Source of the DNA: an uncultured Clostridia bacterium | GTDB taxonomy: Bacteria; Bacillota; Clostridia; Christensenellales; Borkfalkiaceae | NCBI GenBank assembly: GCA_949878885.1 | Contig: CATLBN010000010.1 | Span: 1 to 64,000 of the forward strand | DNA: 64,000 nt | Reading direction: 5' to 3' | Shown here: positions 1-10,218 of the stretch, one piece after another | How the letters are laid out: the number at the start of each line of letters is the position of its first letter | Numbering within the stretch: the first letter of the stretch is position 1 | Program-made: the position numbers and the translations under genes | The notes under the pieces: model-generated | The model's database searches: none | Seen by the model: the letters and a program-made list of their open reading frames with translations, nothing else | Told to the model about the DNA's origin: nothing

Positions 1-2
1 TA

Positions 3-3000
3 AAAGCAATAAGCTTTGGGCACACATTTCTATCGTGGCCTATTTGCCCTACGGGAGTAACGTATAAAACTGACGAATACAACAGCACGGAAGGCACGTT
101 GCCGATATATGCAACCAATGCCGGCACGTACACAATAAACTTTACTGTCGCCGGAGCAAGCAACGTAGAGTGGGCGGACGGAACGAGCGGCGACACCAAA
201 AAATCAATAACGTTTACCATAAACAAAGCAAATATAACAAGCGTAAGCGCAACGGCGTATAACGGCACGTATGACGGAGCGGCGCACAATGCGGTAACGT
301 CGTATAGTTGTACAACTGTAAACAATCAGGCAAAGACGTGGTATTGGAGCACCACAAGCGCAACAACGGGCTTTTCCACAACAATACCCAAGGTAACCAA
401 CTACACGGCAGGTACCACCGTATGGTATTACGTAAGCGCGCCCAACCACAATAATTCTGCGGTAGGCAGCGTATCGGCAAAAGTAAACAAGCGCAATTTA
501 ACAGTAGTGTGGGATTACACCGGCGCAACCAATACGGGTACGCATACTTACACTTACAATGGAGGCGAGCAGGGTCCTACGGCAACGTACAGCAACCTGG
601 TAAGCGGACAGAATTACAAGCCCACTGTAACGTATAAAGGCACGACCAACGGCGGAACAGCTTTTAACAGTACCGGCAAGGTAATTGGTGCGGGCAGCAA
701 TTATAAAGCAAGCGTAAGCAATGCGGCGCCTACAACAAACTATACGGTAACTGCGTCCGAAGTAACGTGGCAAATAAACAAAGCGGTAATAACCGGGTTA
801 AATTATGTAAGCTTGGAGTTCACGTACACCGGCGTAGAGCAGTGTCCCGTATTAACAGGTATAACAACGGCAACAACAGTAATAGACAGTGCAAAGCCTG
901 TAAGTATCTTTGAAGTAACAGGCGGACAGACAGACGTAGGCGTTCACGTAGTAACGGCAACGCTTACCGCAAGCGCGGCTTGCAACTTTACAACGTCGTC
1001 AAGCAACGCGTCGGCAACGCAGATAAAAACGGAATACGAAATAAGAAAAGCGAAGATAGAAATAAGCTTCGGCACAAACAAATTCGTATATAACGGGTTA
1101 GCACAACAGCCCGAGTTTACAGTAACAAGCAGCAACGGATTGGATATAACAGACGAGCTTAAAGTAAGGATAATAGCAGGGGTAGGCGGAGTATTGAGCC
1201 GCGGAGAAAGTATCAACGCAGGAAAATATATACTGCGTATAGAAATACCGGAAGAAATATTAAAAAGCTATTGCAAAGGCGAAAACGGTTTGGAGGTATC
1301 AGGCAACGAATGGAACGCGGAATACGAAATAGCGGCTTGCGCGGTAACAGTTGAATGGAGCGCGGACAGCTATGCGTATAACGGCACAGGACAGGGCGCT
1401 GAAGTGCTTGAAATAACAGGCGTACCTGCGGCAGGAATAAACCCTATAAACGGCTTAACCGTAACATATTACGGGGTTAACGGAGCAATGAGCGGCAAAC
1501 CCGTGCACGCAGGCGAGTACCGAGTAGAGGTAAAACTCAACGATAGGAACTATGTATTTTCAAATGCGGAAAACGCAGTAAAGAAGTTTACAATAACGCC
1601 GGTAAGCTATAAATCGCAGGGCGGCGAATTGGTGTGGGAGCACTTGGACGACTTGACGTTTACAGGCAAAGCGCAGGGTGCGGCGGTAGTAGGCGAGTAT
1701 TACGGCTTGTTTGCCGGGGACAGCGCATTGAAACTGGATATAACCGTAAGTTACAGCGAAAAGAAAGAGGGTGCAAAGTTCCGGCAGGAGAAGTATGTAA
1801 ACGCAGGCAGATATATAGCGCGGGTAACGGAGAGCAACGGAGATTACACGTTTGAAGACGAGGAGTTTACAATAAGCAAGCGCGGAGTATGGATAACGTG
1901 GAGCGGAGATAAATATTCTCGGACGGACGGCGAAGTAATGAAGTGGCTGTACGACGGCAAGGAGCATAAGCCGAGCTATGAAGTAAGCTTTGGCGAAGGC
2001 GTGGAAATCTACCGCGGCGGCAACCAAATCAACAGCGTAAAGTTAAATTATAAAGGACGAACATCGGTAGGCGCAGGCTTGATAACGGCAGAGCTTGCGG
2101 AGGATATCGAGGACGGATACGATTATAATTTAAACTTTGAAATTGCGGACGGTACGGAAAGCAAGCAAATAGAAATAGAGAAGTTTGTAGCTGAGCGAGT
2201 AGAATGGTACGAGTTCGGCGGCAGCGAAGCGATAAACGAAGAACTTTTAAAAAATTTAAGGTACGAGTACACGATGGTGTACGGGGAAACCGGACCCAGA
2301 TTGCGGGCAAGCGCAATATCGATATATCCTGCGGACAGCGGAGATATAGCGGTATATATAGAGCTGTACGTAAGATATCCGAGCTATCACAGCGGCTATT
2401 GGTGGGACAGGAACGGAGAAACCGAGTATAAAGCAATAGCCGAGTACAAGACGTCGGATACGGCAAACGGCAGTGAGTTTAAAGACGAGCTGTTAAGCGA
2501 CGACAACGGAGTAAAGCGTGTATATATAACGTTTTGGGTAACGGACATCCGCACCGATTTGGAACAGATAAGTATCGAGTGGGTAATAAGCGTAGACGGC
2601 GCCGAAGTGAACATAAACGAGCTTGGCGCGTACGACGCGGTAAAAGGCTACGGCTGGTTAAACGGCGAGTTCACGTTTACGTACAACGGCAAAGCTCAAT
2701 ATCCCCATCCTAAGGCAAAGAACGCTGACGGCAGAGAGATATACGTAAACGTAACGGAAAGCGGCAAAAAGACCAACGTAGGCAGCGGCTACAGCGTGCA
2801 TTTAAGCGCGATAAACGGCTATGAAATCCAAAAGAGCGAAAGCGAATGCAGGTACGGAATAGCGGCGCGCGAGATAACTGTAAATTGGTACGGAGAATCT
2901 CGGTATGAATATACCGGCAGCGCGCCTGCGCTGGCGGTAAGCGTAAGCGAGGACAGCGTACACGGGTTGTTGGCGGACGACGAGCTTATAGCGTTTACGT

Positions 3001-5603
3001 ACGGAATAAACGCAGGAAAACACAAAGCAATAGCTGAAGTTTACACAAACGGCAAACCCAACGGCAATTACAAGATAATCGGCGGCGAGAGAGAAATAGA
3101 GATTACGCGCAAGCCGATAAGCGTAAGCAACGTTGATTGGAGTTTGAGTAAGGCAGACGGAGCAAGCGAAAGCGTAGACGCAGCAGGCAATATATATTAC
3201 GTATATGAAAACGACGGCAAGCCGCATTCTCCTAAGGCGGAGCTCAGGATAGAGCAGAACGGCGAAGAAAAGCGCTTAAAGCTGTTGATACTGGGCAGCG
3301 GCACGTCGGCGGGCAGATATACGGCGTATGCGGTGCTGGACGAAAGCGACGAAGATAATTTGAACTATAAGCTTGTGGCATCGGAAACGGACGGCAGCGA
3401 AGCGGTAGCGTCGCAGAGGTTTGATATAGCGAAGATACGGGTAATAAGCATAGCTTGGAAAACCCACGCAACAGGCGAAAGCGAATTGAAGTATGTATAT
3501 GACGGTGAAACGCATAAGCCGTACGCGGAGTGTACTACAAGCGACGGCCGCACGCTGGAGTTAAACGTGTTCGGAGAATATATTCAAGCCGGCAAGTACA
3601 CGGCGTACGTAACGGAAGATTACACGTATGCGGCGGAAGCGCAAACAAGCGTAAGGTATGAGATATTGCCGCAGGAAGTGCAGGTAACGTGGGCGGAAGG
3701 CGAGTACGAATTTGAGTACGACGGCAAGGCGCACAGTCCCGAAGCAATAGCGGAAGGCTTGGTAATAGGCGAAGATTATTATATAACAAGCGCAGTCAAC
3801 GCAGGCGAATATACAGCGGAGATAGTGTTTGTAAATAAGAATTACACGTGCGCAAGCGAAGCGGCGGAGCGCGGATATGTAATAACCAAGCGCAAGATAA
3901 CCGTAAGCTGGACCGGTAAAGACAATTATACGCCCGCGGGAGCGGAACAGGGAGTAATGTATTTCAGATACAACTCTAAAGAGCGCGGACCCGAAGCAAG
4001 CGGCAGCTACGGAGTATTGAACTTCGGCGAGAGCGCGGCAAACAGAATACTTGTGTACGGCAGAGCGGTAAACGTAGGCAGGTACACGGCAATAGCCGAG
4101 CTTGACGCAAGCGTAGCGGCAAATGCGAATTACGAGCTTGAAAACGCGGAAAAGCGCTATGAAATAACGCCGTATGAAATAACGGTTATATGGAGCGGCA
4201 ATACCGACGGGAAGTACGAATGGGAATACGACGGCAAGGCGCACGCGCCTAGCGCAAAGTATAAACTTTGGTACAACGAAAAAGAAGACGAACAGGATTT
4301 TACGGAAGCTGAAGTGCTCGGCGCGCAGGTAAACGCAGGCACAGGATATATAGCAAGCGTAAAACTGCCCGAGAACTGCGAGTTTGCGAAAATCGGCGGC
4401 GAAAGCAGCGGCAAAAAGAAGTTCGGTATTATAAAACGCCGAATAACCGAAATAGATTGGTTTGCAAGTTCTGACGAAGGAGCCGAAAACATAACCGAAA
4501 AACAAAATTACGCATACGAGTACACGGGCGAATTGCAAAGCCCGTACGCAAAAGTGCACGGTATGGGCGCGGAGCTTGAAGTAAGCGGCGCGCGGATAAC
4601 CGCAGGCAGCGGCTACGAAGCGATAGCAACGTTAAAGGATTCCGGTAACTACGAGTTCGGCGAAGGCGTAAATAATAAATACGCGTTTGAAATAACCGCA
4701 AAGCAAGTATGGATAAAGTGGCTTGACGACAGCGACGGCGGACAGCCGTTTACGTGGAATTACAGCGGCAAGCAGATATGTCCCAAGGCGGTGCTTGCGG
4801 ACAGAAACGGAAACGAGATAACGGAAAACGGAGCAAGAGTAGAAGTAACGGTAACCGGCGGACGTATAGTTGCGGGAAGTTACAAAGCAACGGCGCACGA
4901 TACGTTTGTAAACTACGACTTTGCCGAAGAAAATAACAGCGTAACAAGAAACTATACAATAAAGCCTGTAAGCCTTGCAGACAGTTTTGAATGGGACGCC
5001 TGCGGAGGAACGCTTAAAGACGGAAAATATTATTACGAGTACACGGGCAAAGTGCAGGGACCCAAGGCGGTAAGCACGGATACAAGCGTTAAATTCGCAT
5101 ATACCGTAACCGACGCAAACGGTACGGCGGTAACGGATATATTAAACGCAGGAGAGTACACCGTAACCGTAATAAGTTCAAATGCAAACGGAATAATCCC
5201 CAATCCTACGGTAACTGTAGTAATAACGCCCAAAGAGGTAAACGCGGAATGGCAGGATTTAAGCGGCAAGCTTGAATATACCGGAGCGGAAACGGCGCCT
5301 AAGGCGTATTACACAGACGTTAACGGACTTAAAACAGAGCTTAAAGTAACGGGCGGAGTGCTTACGGGCAAGGGCATCGCAACGGCGGAGTTCGCTCCCG
5401 AAGACAACGTTTATAACAATTATCTGCTTAACGCCGACAGTGCAACGGCGGAGTTCGAAGTAAACGTTAAAACCACGGGTAACTTCGTGTTTGATTGGAC
5501 TACGGGTAAATTTATTATCCAACCCGAAAACACCGGGATTGCGGCTTTGGCTTATGACGAAAAACTTTATCTTATTTCTTTAAAGCGCAGGCTGTTCGCT
5601 TAA
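3..5603 (+). CDS. Giant tandem-repeat protein (YDG/MBG-like, Ig-fold-type repeats), 5' end truncated by window edge
   Basis: Frame is open from base 3. The listed start at 99 is an internal TTG, so the N-terminus lies outside the window. About 18 copies of a Y-x-Y-(N/T/D)-G-K-x-(Q/H)-x-P-x-A motif, each followed by VNAG.Y.A and NY blocks. Confidence 0.85.
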   Translation, partial: KAISFGHTFLSWPICPTGVTYKTDEYNSTEGTLPIYATNAGTYTINFTVAGASNVEWADGTSGDTKKSITFTINKANITSVSATAYNGTYDGAAHNAVTSYSCTTVNNQAKTWYWSTTSATTGFSTTIPKVTNYTAGTTVWYYVSAPNHNNSAVGSVSAKVNKRNLTVVWDYTGATNTGTHTYTYNGGEQGPTATYSNLVSGQNYKPTVTYKGTTNGGTAFNSTGKVIGAGSNYKASVSNAAPTTNYTVTASEVTWQINKAVITGLNYVSLEFTYTGVEQCPVLTGITTATTVIDSAKPVSIFEVTGGQTDVGVHVVTATLTASAACNFTTSSSNASATQIKTEYEIRKAKIEISFGTNKFVYNGLAQQPEFTVTSSNGLDITDELKVRIIAGVGGVLSRGESINAGKYILRIEIPEEILKSYCKGENGLEVSGNEWNAEYEIAACAVTVEWSADSYAYNGTGQGAEVLEITGVPAAGINPINGLTVTYYGVNGAMSGKPVHAGEYRVEVKLNDRNYVFSNAENAVKKFTITPVSYKSQGGELVWEHLDDLTFTGKAQGAAVVGEYYGLFAGDSALKLDITVSYSEKKEGAKFRQEKYVNAGRYIARVTESNGDYTFEDEEFTISKRGVWITWSGDKYSRTDGEVMKWLYDGKEHKPSYEVSFGEGVEIYRGGNQINSVKLNYKGRTSVGAGLITAELAEDIEDGYDYNLNFEIADGTESKQIEIEKFVAERVEWYEFGGSEAINEELLKNLRYEYTMVYGETGPRLRASAISIYPADSGDIAVYIELYVRYPSYHSGYWWDRNGETEYKAIAEYKTSDTANGSEFKDELLSDDNGVKRVYITFWVTDIRTDLEQISIEWVISVDGAEVNINELGAYDAVKGYGWLNGEFTFTYNGKAQYPHPKAKNADGREIYVNVTESGKKTNVGSGYSVHLSAINGYEIQKSESECRYGIAAREITVNWYGESRYEYTGSAPALAVSVSEDSVHGLLADDELIAFTYGINAGKHKAIAEVYTNGKPNGNYKIIGGEREIEITRKPISVSNVDWSLSKADGASESVDAAGNIYYVYENDGKPHSPKAELRIEQNGEEKRLKLLILGSGTSAGRYTAYAVLDESDEDNLNYKLVASETDGSEAVASQRFDIAKIRVISIAWKTHATGESELKYVYDGETHKPYAECTTSDGRTLELNVFGEYIQAGKYTAYVTEDYTYAAEAQTSVRYEILPQEVQVTWAEGEYEFEYDGKAHSPEAIAEGLVIGEDYYITSAVNAGEYTAEIVFVNKNYTCASEAAERGYVITKRKITVSWTGKDNYTPAGAEQGVMYFRYNSKERGPEASGSYGVLNFGESAANRILVYGRAVNVGRYTAIAELDASVAANANYELENAEKRYEITPYEITVIWSGNTDGKYEWEYDGKAHAPSAKYKLWYNEKEDEQDFTEAEVLGAQVNAGTGYIASVKLPENCEFAKIGGESSGKKKFGIIKRRITEIDWFASSDEGAENITEKQNYAYEYTGELQSPYAKVHGMGAELEVSGARITAGSGYEAIATLKDSGNYEFGEGVNNKYAFEITAKQVWIKWLDDSDGGQPFTWNYSGKQICPKAVLADRNGNEITENGARVEVTVTGGRIVAGSYKATAHDTFVNYDFAEENNSVTRNYTIKPVSLADSFEWDACGGTLKDGKYYYEYTGKVQGPKAVSTDTSVKFAYTVTDANGTAVTDILNAGEYTVTVISSNANGIIPNPTVTVVITPKEVNAEWQDLSGKLEYTGAETAPKAYYTDVNGLKTELKVTGGVLTGKGIATAEFAPEDNVYNNYLLNADSATAEFEVNVKTTGNFVFDWTTGKFIIQPENTGIAALAYDEKLYLISLKRRLFA

Positions 5604-5623
5604 TTTCAGCCTTAACTTTACCC

Positions 5624-5650
5624 AAAACGCACAGTTACTGCGCGTTTTTA
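5624..5650 (+). terminator. Rho-independent terminator downstream of the giant repeat protein
   Basis: aaaacgcacag-tta-ctgcgcgtttt hairpin (one mismatch) ending in T-run. Confidence 0.75.
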
Positions 5651-5661
5651 CATCCCTATTT

Positions 5662-5695
5662 GGCGGCGAGTCCCAAATCGCCGCCTCCTTTTTTT
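5662..5695 (+). terminator. Second tandem terminator
   Basis: ggcggcga...tcgccgcc 8-bp stem followed by a T-run. Confidence 0.65.
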
Positions 5696-5721
5696 CCTCC
5701 TATCTATATTTTTTCAGTGTA

Positions 5722-5772
5722 AAAACAAAAAGCCGTTGTATTTGCGCTTAATATGAGCAAATACAACGGCTT
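5722..5772 (-). terminator. Terminator of the TetR-type gene
   Basis: 16-bp perfect stem aagccgttgtatttgc/gcaaatacaacggctt with A-rich left flank (T-rich on minus strand). Confidence 0.7.
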
Positions 5773-5785
5773 AATTTATTTATAA

Positions 5786-6352
5786 TTATTTAGTTATTGA
5801 CTCTATAATAAAATTGGTGTAAGCTACAACTTCGCTTATAAGTTCTTCAAAGCGGCGTTCGCAATTTTCTATACGCGCCCAAGTAATATAATTTTCCACA
5901 ATTCCTGCGGTAGCAAAATTTAACGGAAAATAAATATCGTTTTTATCAAGATTTTTAAAACTTGAAAGCAATGTTTCAACGGCGGTTTCAGTAAAAAACT
6001 CTTTAAGTTTTTTAACCATTCTTACGGAATCGGAAGAAAATACAAGATATTTTTTAAGCACAATATCCTTGTCTAATTCATCTGTTATTCTTGTAAACAT
6101 ATCAAACGTAGAATTATAAATATTATAGATATCGAATTTTTTAAAATGACGCGCGATTTTGTCCGAAATATCTTTTTCAATATCCAAGGAAACCGCTTGC
6201 GCGTCTTGGTAATGCAAATAGAAGGTAGAGCGGTTTATCATAGCTTTTTCGGCAATGTCGGAAACCGTAATTTTGTTTACGTCGCCCTCTGTGGCAAGTT
6301 GCATAAAAGCGTTTTTTATGTTTGTGGTTGTTTTTAAAATCCTTTTATCCAT
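5786..6352 (-). CDS. TetR/AcrR-family transcriptional regulator
   Basis: N-terminal HTH KITVSDIAEKAMINRSTFYLHY typical of the family. Confidence 0.85.
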   Translation of the reverse strand: MDKRILKTTTNIKNAFMQLATEGDVNKITVSDIAEKAMINRSTFYLHYQDAQAVSLDIEKDISDKIARHFKKFDIYNIYNSTFDMFTRITDELDKDIVLKKYLVFSSDSVRMVKKLKEFFTETAVETLLSSFKNLDKNDIYFPLNFATAGIVENYITWARIENCERRFEELISEVVAYTNFIIESITK

Positions 6353-6457
6353 AAAAGTTCTCCGTCAAACCGATAAAGATATGTTTATTATACTACGTTT
6401 TGACGATTAAATCAAATAAAACTTGACAAAATAATAAAGTAGTTGTAAAATAAAAAT

Positions 6458-6796
6458 ATGCCTTACGAATATATAATTTCAATAGTATTAAGCTCAATCT
6501 TTTTGCTTATATTTATAATATTTTTAATATCTTACGGCCGTTCCGAGAATAATAAACTTAAACTTTACGATGAACTTGAAAAAATGTATGCAGATGAAAA
6601 TCTTGTTAAAATGGATTATGATTTTGCGGTTTATGACGAGGAAACGGCAAGGCGAATTTCCGATATGCAAAAATCCGACGGACAGATTGTTATGGAAGAC
6701 ATAATTAATTTAGGGGCGGCTGCCGCCGACGAAGCGGTATTCGGAACCGTGGATAAAGACGGTTTGGACGAAATAACGGGAAATTATACGCCGTAA
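6458..6796 (+). CDS. Small membrane-anchored protein of unknown function
   Basis: ORF with N-terminal TM segment. Promoter TTGACA-N17-TAAAAT upstream. Directly followed by the PAP2 gene. Confidence 0.6.
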   Translation: MPYEYIISIVLSSIFLLIFIIFLISYGRSENNKLKLYDELEKMYADENLVKMDYDFAVYDEETARRISDMQKSDGQIVMEDIINLGAAAADEAVFGTVDKDGLDEITGNYTP

Positions 6797-6800
6797 ATTT

Positions 6801-7409
6801 ATGGAATTGCAGATTTTAAAATGGTTTGACGCTACGTTTCATTCGCAAACGTGGTTAAACTATTTAATGAAATATATAACTTATATAGGCGAATTCGGCG
6901 CGGGTGCAATAATATGCGTGTTGGTTTTGCTGTTTATTCCTAAAACGCGCAGTGCCGGTTTTGCCGCAGGAGCAGCGCTATTATTAGATGTACTTATTGT
7001 AAACGTTATTTTAAAACTGAGTGTAAACCGTGCAAGACCTTGGACTCAGTTTCCGGAAATAGAAATTTTTTATAATCAAATAGGTTTGCGGGTGCCAACG
7101 GATTCGTCGTTTCCTTCCGGACATACTGCGGCGTGTTTTGCGGTTACTGTTGTATTGCTTATAAAGTATAAGTGGAAAGCCATTCCTGCATTAATAGTTG
7201 CGCTATTAGTTGCGCTTTCCAGAATTTATCTTTGCGTGCATTATCCTTCCGACGTTTTAGGCGGAATGTTAATAGGCTCGCTGTGCGGAGTGGGAGGATA
7301 TTTTATTTCGAAAAACTTAATTGCTTTATATCTAAAAAAACGAGGCAGTAAGAAGTCTTCAGATAATAATGAATTAAATTTAACGGATGACGTTTCAAAT
7401 AAAAAATAA
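6801..7409 (+). CDS. PAP2-family phosphatase
   Basis: NRARPW ... PSGHTAA ... SRIYLCVHYPSDVLGG motifs. Confidence 0.9.
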   Translation: MELQILKWFDATFHSQTWLNYLMKYITYIGEFGAGAIICVLVLLFIPKTRSAGFAAGAALLLDVLIVNVILKLSVNRARPWTQFPEIEIFYNQIGLRVPTDSSFPSGHTAACFAVTVVLLIKYKWKAIPALIVALLVALSRIYLCVHYPSDVLGGMLIGSLCGVGGYFISKNLIALYLKKRGSKKSSDNNELNLTDDVSNKK

Positions 7410-7447
7410 CCGCCGACGCAAATACTGCGTGCGGCGGTAAATTATTT

Positions 7448-7861
7448 TTAAACAGCTTTAAATTTTAACAGTAATGTTTTTGTAAGAATATTTTTTGTAA
7501 TTACAAACATACCCTTATTAATTGTTATTTTTTCTCTGAATTTAACACCGAACAAACCGATTTCGGCGTTTATTTCTCTTGTTTCAGGATTAACCTCGTA
7601 AAATCCCTTAAAAGAACGCTTGTCGCCGTTTTTAGGTTTAAAACTAACCTGCATTTCTTTATCGTCAACAAGCGTTATTTTAATAAATTCGTAACTGTCA
7701 AGTAAATTTTCTCCTCCAAGGTAGCCTTCAATACATTCGTATTCGGTTATATAGGGTTTTGTTATTGATTTTATCGAACCGTTTGCGTCAATATCGCACG
7801 CTGAAAGAACGGTAAGCGCCATAACAAATATTAAAGCAATCAAAATTAATTTTTTTTTCAT
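7448..7861 (-). CDS. Putative lipoprotein
   Basis: Signal peptide with lipobox LSAC. Confidence 0.65.
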   Translation of the reverse strand: MKKKLILIALIFVMALTVLSACDIDANGSIKSITKPYITEYECIEGYLGGENLLDSYEFIKITLVDDKEMQVSFKPKNGDKRSFKGFYEVNPETREINAEIGLFGVKFREKITINKGMFVITKNILTKTLLLKFKAV

Positions 7862-7910
7862 AGCCGAAACAGTATGTGCAGTTTATAAAAAAATAAGCAT
7901 AAATAAAAAT

Positions 7911-7945
7911 AAAGCCGAACAGCTTGTTAAAAGTGTTCGGCTTTA
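7911..7945 (-). terminator. Terminator downstream of fba
   Basis: aaagccgaaca/tgttcggcttt stem. Confidence 0.65.
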
Positions 7946-7974
7946 CTTAATGTTCGGATTATAATCTATTTTAT

Positions 7975-8841
7975 TCAGGCTTTGCCTATGCTTCCGAAAA
8001 TTTCCATTTTTTCTTTAACGGTATCTTTAATAGCCTGAACGCCGGGAGCAAGTAATTTTCTGGGGTCAAAGCCTTTACCTACCAAATCCTTGCCTTCTTC
8101 TATATATTTTCTTGTAGCTTCTTGGAAGGCGAGCTGGCATTCCGTATTAACGTTAATTTTTGCAACGCCCAAAGAAATTGCTTTTTTTATCATTTCGGTC
8201 GGTATTCCCGTTCCGCCGTGAAGAACAAGCGGCATTTTTCCTACTTTTTCTTTAACTGCGGCAAGCGTTTCAAAGCTTAAACCTGCCCAATCTGCAGGAT
8301 ATTTACCGTGTATATTGCCTATTCCGGCTGCAAGCATTGTTACTTTAAGGTCTGCAATTCTTTTGCATTCATCGGGGTCTGCGCATTCGCCCTTGCCTAT
8401 AACGCCGTCTTCTTCGCCGCCTATAGCGCCTACTTCGGCTTCAAGGCTTAAACCTTGCTTTTTGCAAACATTAACAAGTTCTTTTGTTTTTTCAACGTTT
8501 TCTTCGATAGGGAAGTGGGAGCCGTCGAACATAATGGAAGAAAATCCGGCTTCAATACATTTATAACAGCCTTCGTAGGTGCCGTGGTCAAGATGCAAAG
8601 CAACGGGAACGGTAATTTTTAATTCCTCAATCATAGCTTTAACCATATTCGCAACAGTTTTAAAACCTGTCATATATTTTCCCGCACCTTCCGAAACTCC
8701 GAGAATAACGGGAGATTTTAATTCCTCGGCGGTTTGCAAAATTGCCTTTGTCCATTCAAGATTGTTAATATTGAACTGACCTACCGCGTACTTGCCGTCC
8801 CTTGCTTTTTCAAGCATTTCCTTTGCCGAAACCAATGCCAT
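7975..8841 (-). CDS. fba: Class II fructose-bisphosphate aldolase
   Basis: AVGQFNINNLEW, HLDHG, HGGTGIP family motifs. Confidence 0.95.
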   Translation of the reverse strand: MALVSAKEMLEKARDGKYAVGQFNINNLEWTKAILQTAEELKSPVILGVSEGAGKYMTGFKTVANMVKAMIEELKITVPVALHLDHGTYEGCYKCIEAGFSSIMFDGSHFPIEENVEKTKELVNVCKKQGLSLEAEVGAIGGEEDGVIGKGECADPDECKRIADLKVTMLAAGIGNIHGKYPADWAGLSFETLAAVKEKVGKMPLVLHGGTGIPTEMIKKAISLGVAKINVNTECQLAFQEATRKYIEEGKDLVGKGFDPRKLLAPGVQAIKDTVKEKMEIFGSIGKA

Positions 8842-9032
8842 AAATACCTCCGAAAGTTAGCAATTAATTTTAATTAGGTAAAAATTTACCTTATACAATT
8901 ATAATTCAAATATAGCGGATTTTCAAGCAATTTTTAAAATTTATTTAAAATATGTAAAAAAGAGTATTAAAAAACAAAAAATTGAACGATTGAATAACCC
9001 AAAGCGGTAATAGGTTAATTATGGAAAAACTG

Positions 9033-9061
9033 TTGACTTAAAAAAATATCTTTGTTATAAT
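9033..9061 (+). promoter_or_regulatory. Sigma-A-type promoter of gap
   Basis: TTGACT (9033-9038), 17-nt spacer, TATAAT (9056-9061). Confidence 0.8.
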
Positions 9062-9124
9062 AAGTCTGTTTTTAAACAAACTAAAATTTGCAAATTAAAA
9101 AAATAGTTCGGAGGAATTAAATTT

Positions 9125-10141
9125 ATGGCAAATGTAAAAGTAGCAATTAACGGTTTCGGCCGTATCGGTCGATTAGCGTTCAGACAGATGTTCGACGCAG
9201 CAGGTTATGAAATTGTGGCAATCAACGATTTAACAAGCCCCAAAATGCTGGCGCATCTGTTAAAGTACGATTCGGCTCAAGGCAGATACAAGTATTGCGA
9301 TTCCGTTGTTGCAGGCGATGATTCCATTACTGTAAACGGTAAAACCATCAGAATTTATGCTGAAAAAGACGCAATCAATCTTCCTTGGAAAGATTTGAAA
9401 GTAGACGTAGTTTTGGAATGCACCGGTTTTTATTGCTCAAAGGAAAAGGCTTCCGCTCACATTAAAGCAGGCGCTAAAAAGTGTGTAATTTCCGCTCCCG
9501 CAGGCAACGACTTGCCTACGGTTGTTTACAGCGTAAACGAAAACACTTTAAAAGCAGACGATACCGTTATTTCTGCGGCAAGCTGCACAACGAACTGCCT
9601 TGCGCCTATGGCAGACGTGTTGAACAAGCTTTGCAAAATTAAAAAAGGTTATATGACCACAATACACGCATATACGGGCGACCAAATGGTTCTTGACGGA
9701 CCTCACAGAAAAGGCGATTTAAGACGCGCCAGAGCCGCTGCGGTAAATATCGTTCCCAACTCTACGGGCGCGGCAAAAGCAATAGGCTTGGTTATTCCCG
9801 AATTAAACGGCGTGTTAGACGGATGTGCTCAGCGTGTTCCCGTTCCCACCGGTTCGCTTACTCAACTTATAGCTGTTTGCGAGGGAGAAGTGGACGGCAA
9901 GGCTGTTAACGCTGCTATGAAAGCTGCGGCTTCGGCTTCTTACGGCTACACAGAAGAAGAATTGGTTTCTTCCGACGTTATAGGTATGACGTACGGCTCG
10001 CTTTTCGACGCTACGCAAACAAAGTGTATGCCCCTCGGCGACGGCACAACTCTTGTAAAAGTTGTTGCTTGGTACGATAACGAAAATTCGTACACTTCGC
10101 AGATGGTACGCACAATTAAATATTTTGCGGAATTGAAATAA
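9125..10141 (+). CDS. gap: Glyceraldehyde-3-phosphate dehydrogenase, type I
   Basis: [27 protein letters not shown] catalytic motif. Confidence 0.97.
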   Translation: MANVKVAINGFGRIGRLAFRQMFDAAGYEIVAINDLTSPKMLAHLLKYDSAQGRYKYCDSVVAGDDSITVNGKTIRIYAEKDAINLPWKDLKVDVVLECTGFYCSKEKASAHIKAGAKKCVISAPAGNDLPTVVYSVNENTLKADDTVISAASCTTNCLAPMADVLNKLCKIKKGYMTTIHAYTGDQMVLDGPHRKGDLRRARAAAVNIVPNSTGAAKAIGLVIPELNGVLDGCAQRVPVPTGSLTQLIAVCEGEVDGKAVNAAMKAAASASYGYTEEELVSSDVIGMTYGSLFDATQTKCMPLGDGTTLVKVVAWYDNENSYTSQMVRTIKYFAELK

Positions 10142-10218
10142 TTATTATAAAAAACTTCCGACGGATTTACCTAATTCCCATAGGGAAAAATAGGTAAGCC
10201 GCAGGTAAAAGAGAATTA

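Noticed and set aside
99-101. Start codon of the giant protein at 99
   Set aside because: It is a TTG inside an ORF already open from base 3; the sequence before it is in-frame repeat-like protein (TGVTYKTDEYNSTEGTLPIYATNAG).
3561-4559. 332-aa minus-strand ORF antisense to the giant repeat gene (also 1560-2027, 2029-2466, 2802-3227, 4157-4492 and others)
   Set aside because: Shadow ORFs caused by the strongly biased codon use of the sense gene (rarely TTA/CTA/TCA); low-complexity Tyr/Cys/Arg-rich products with no domain.
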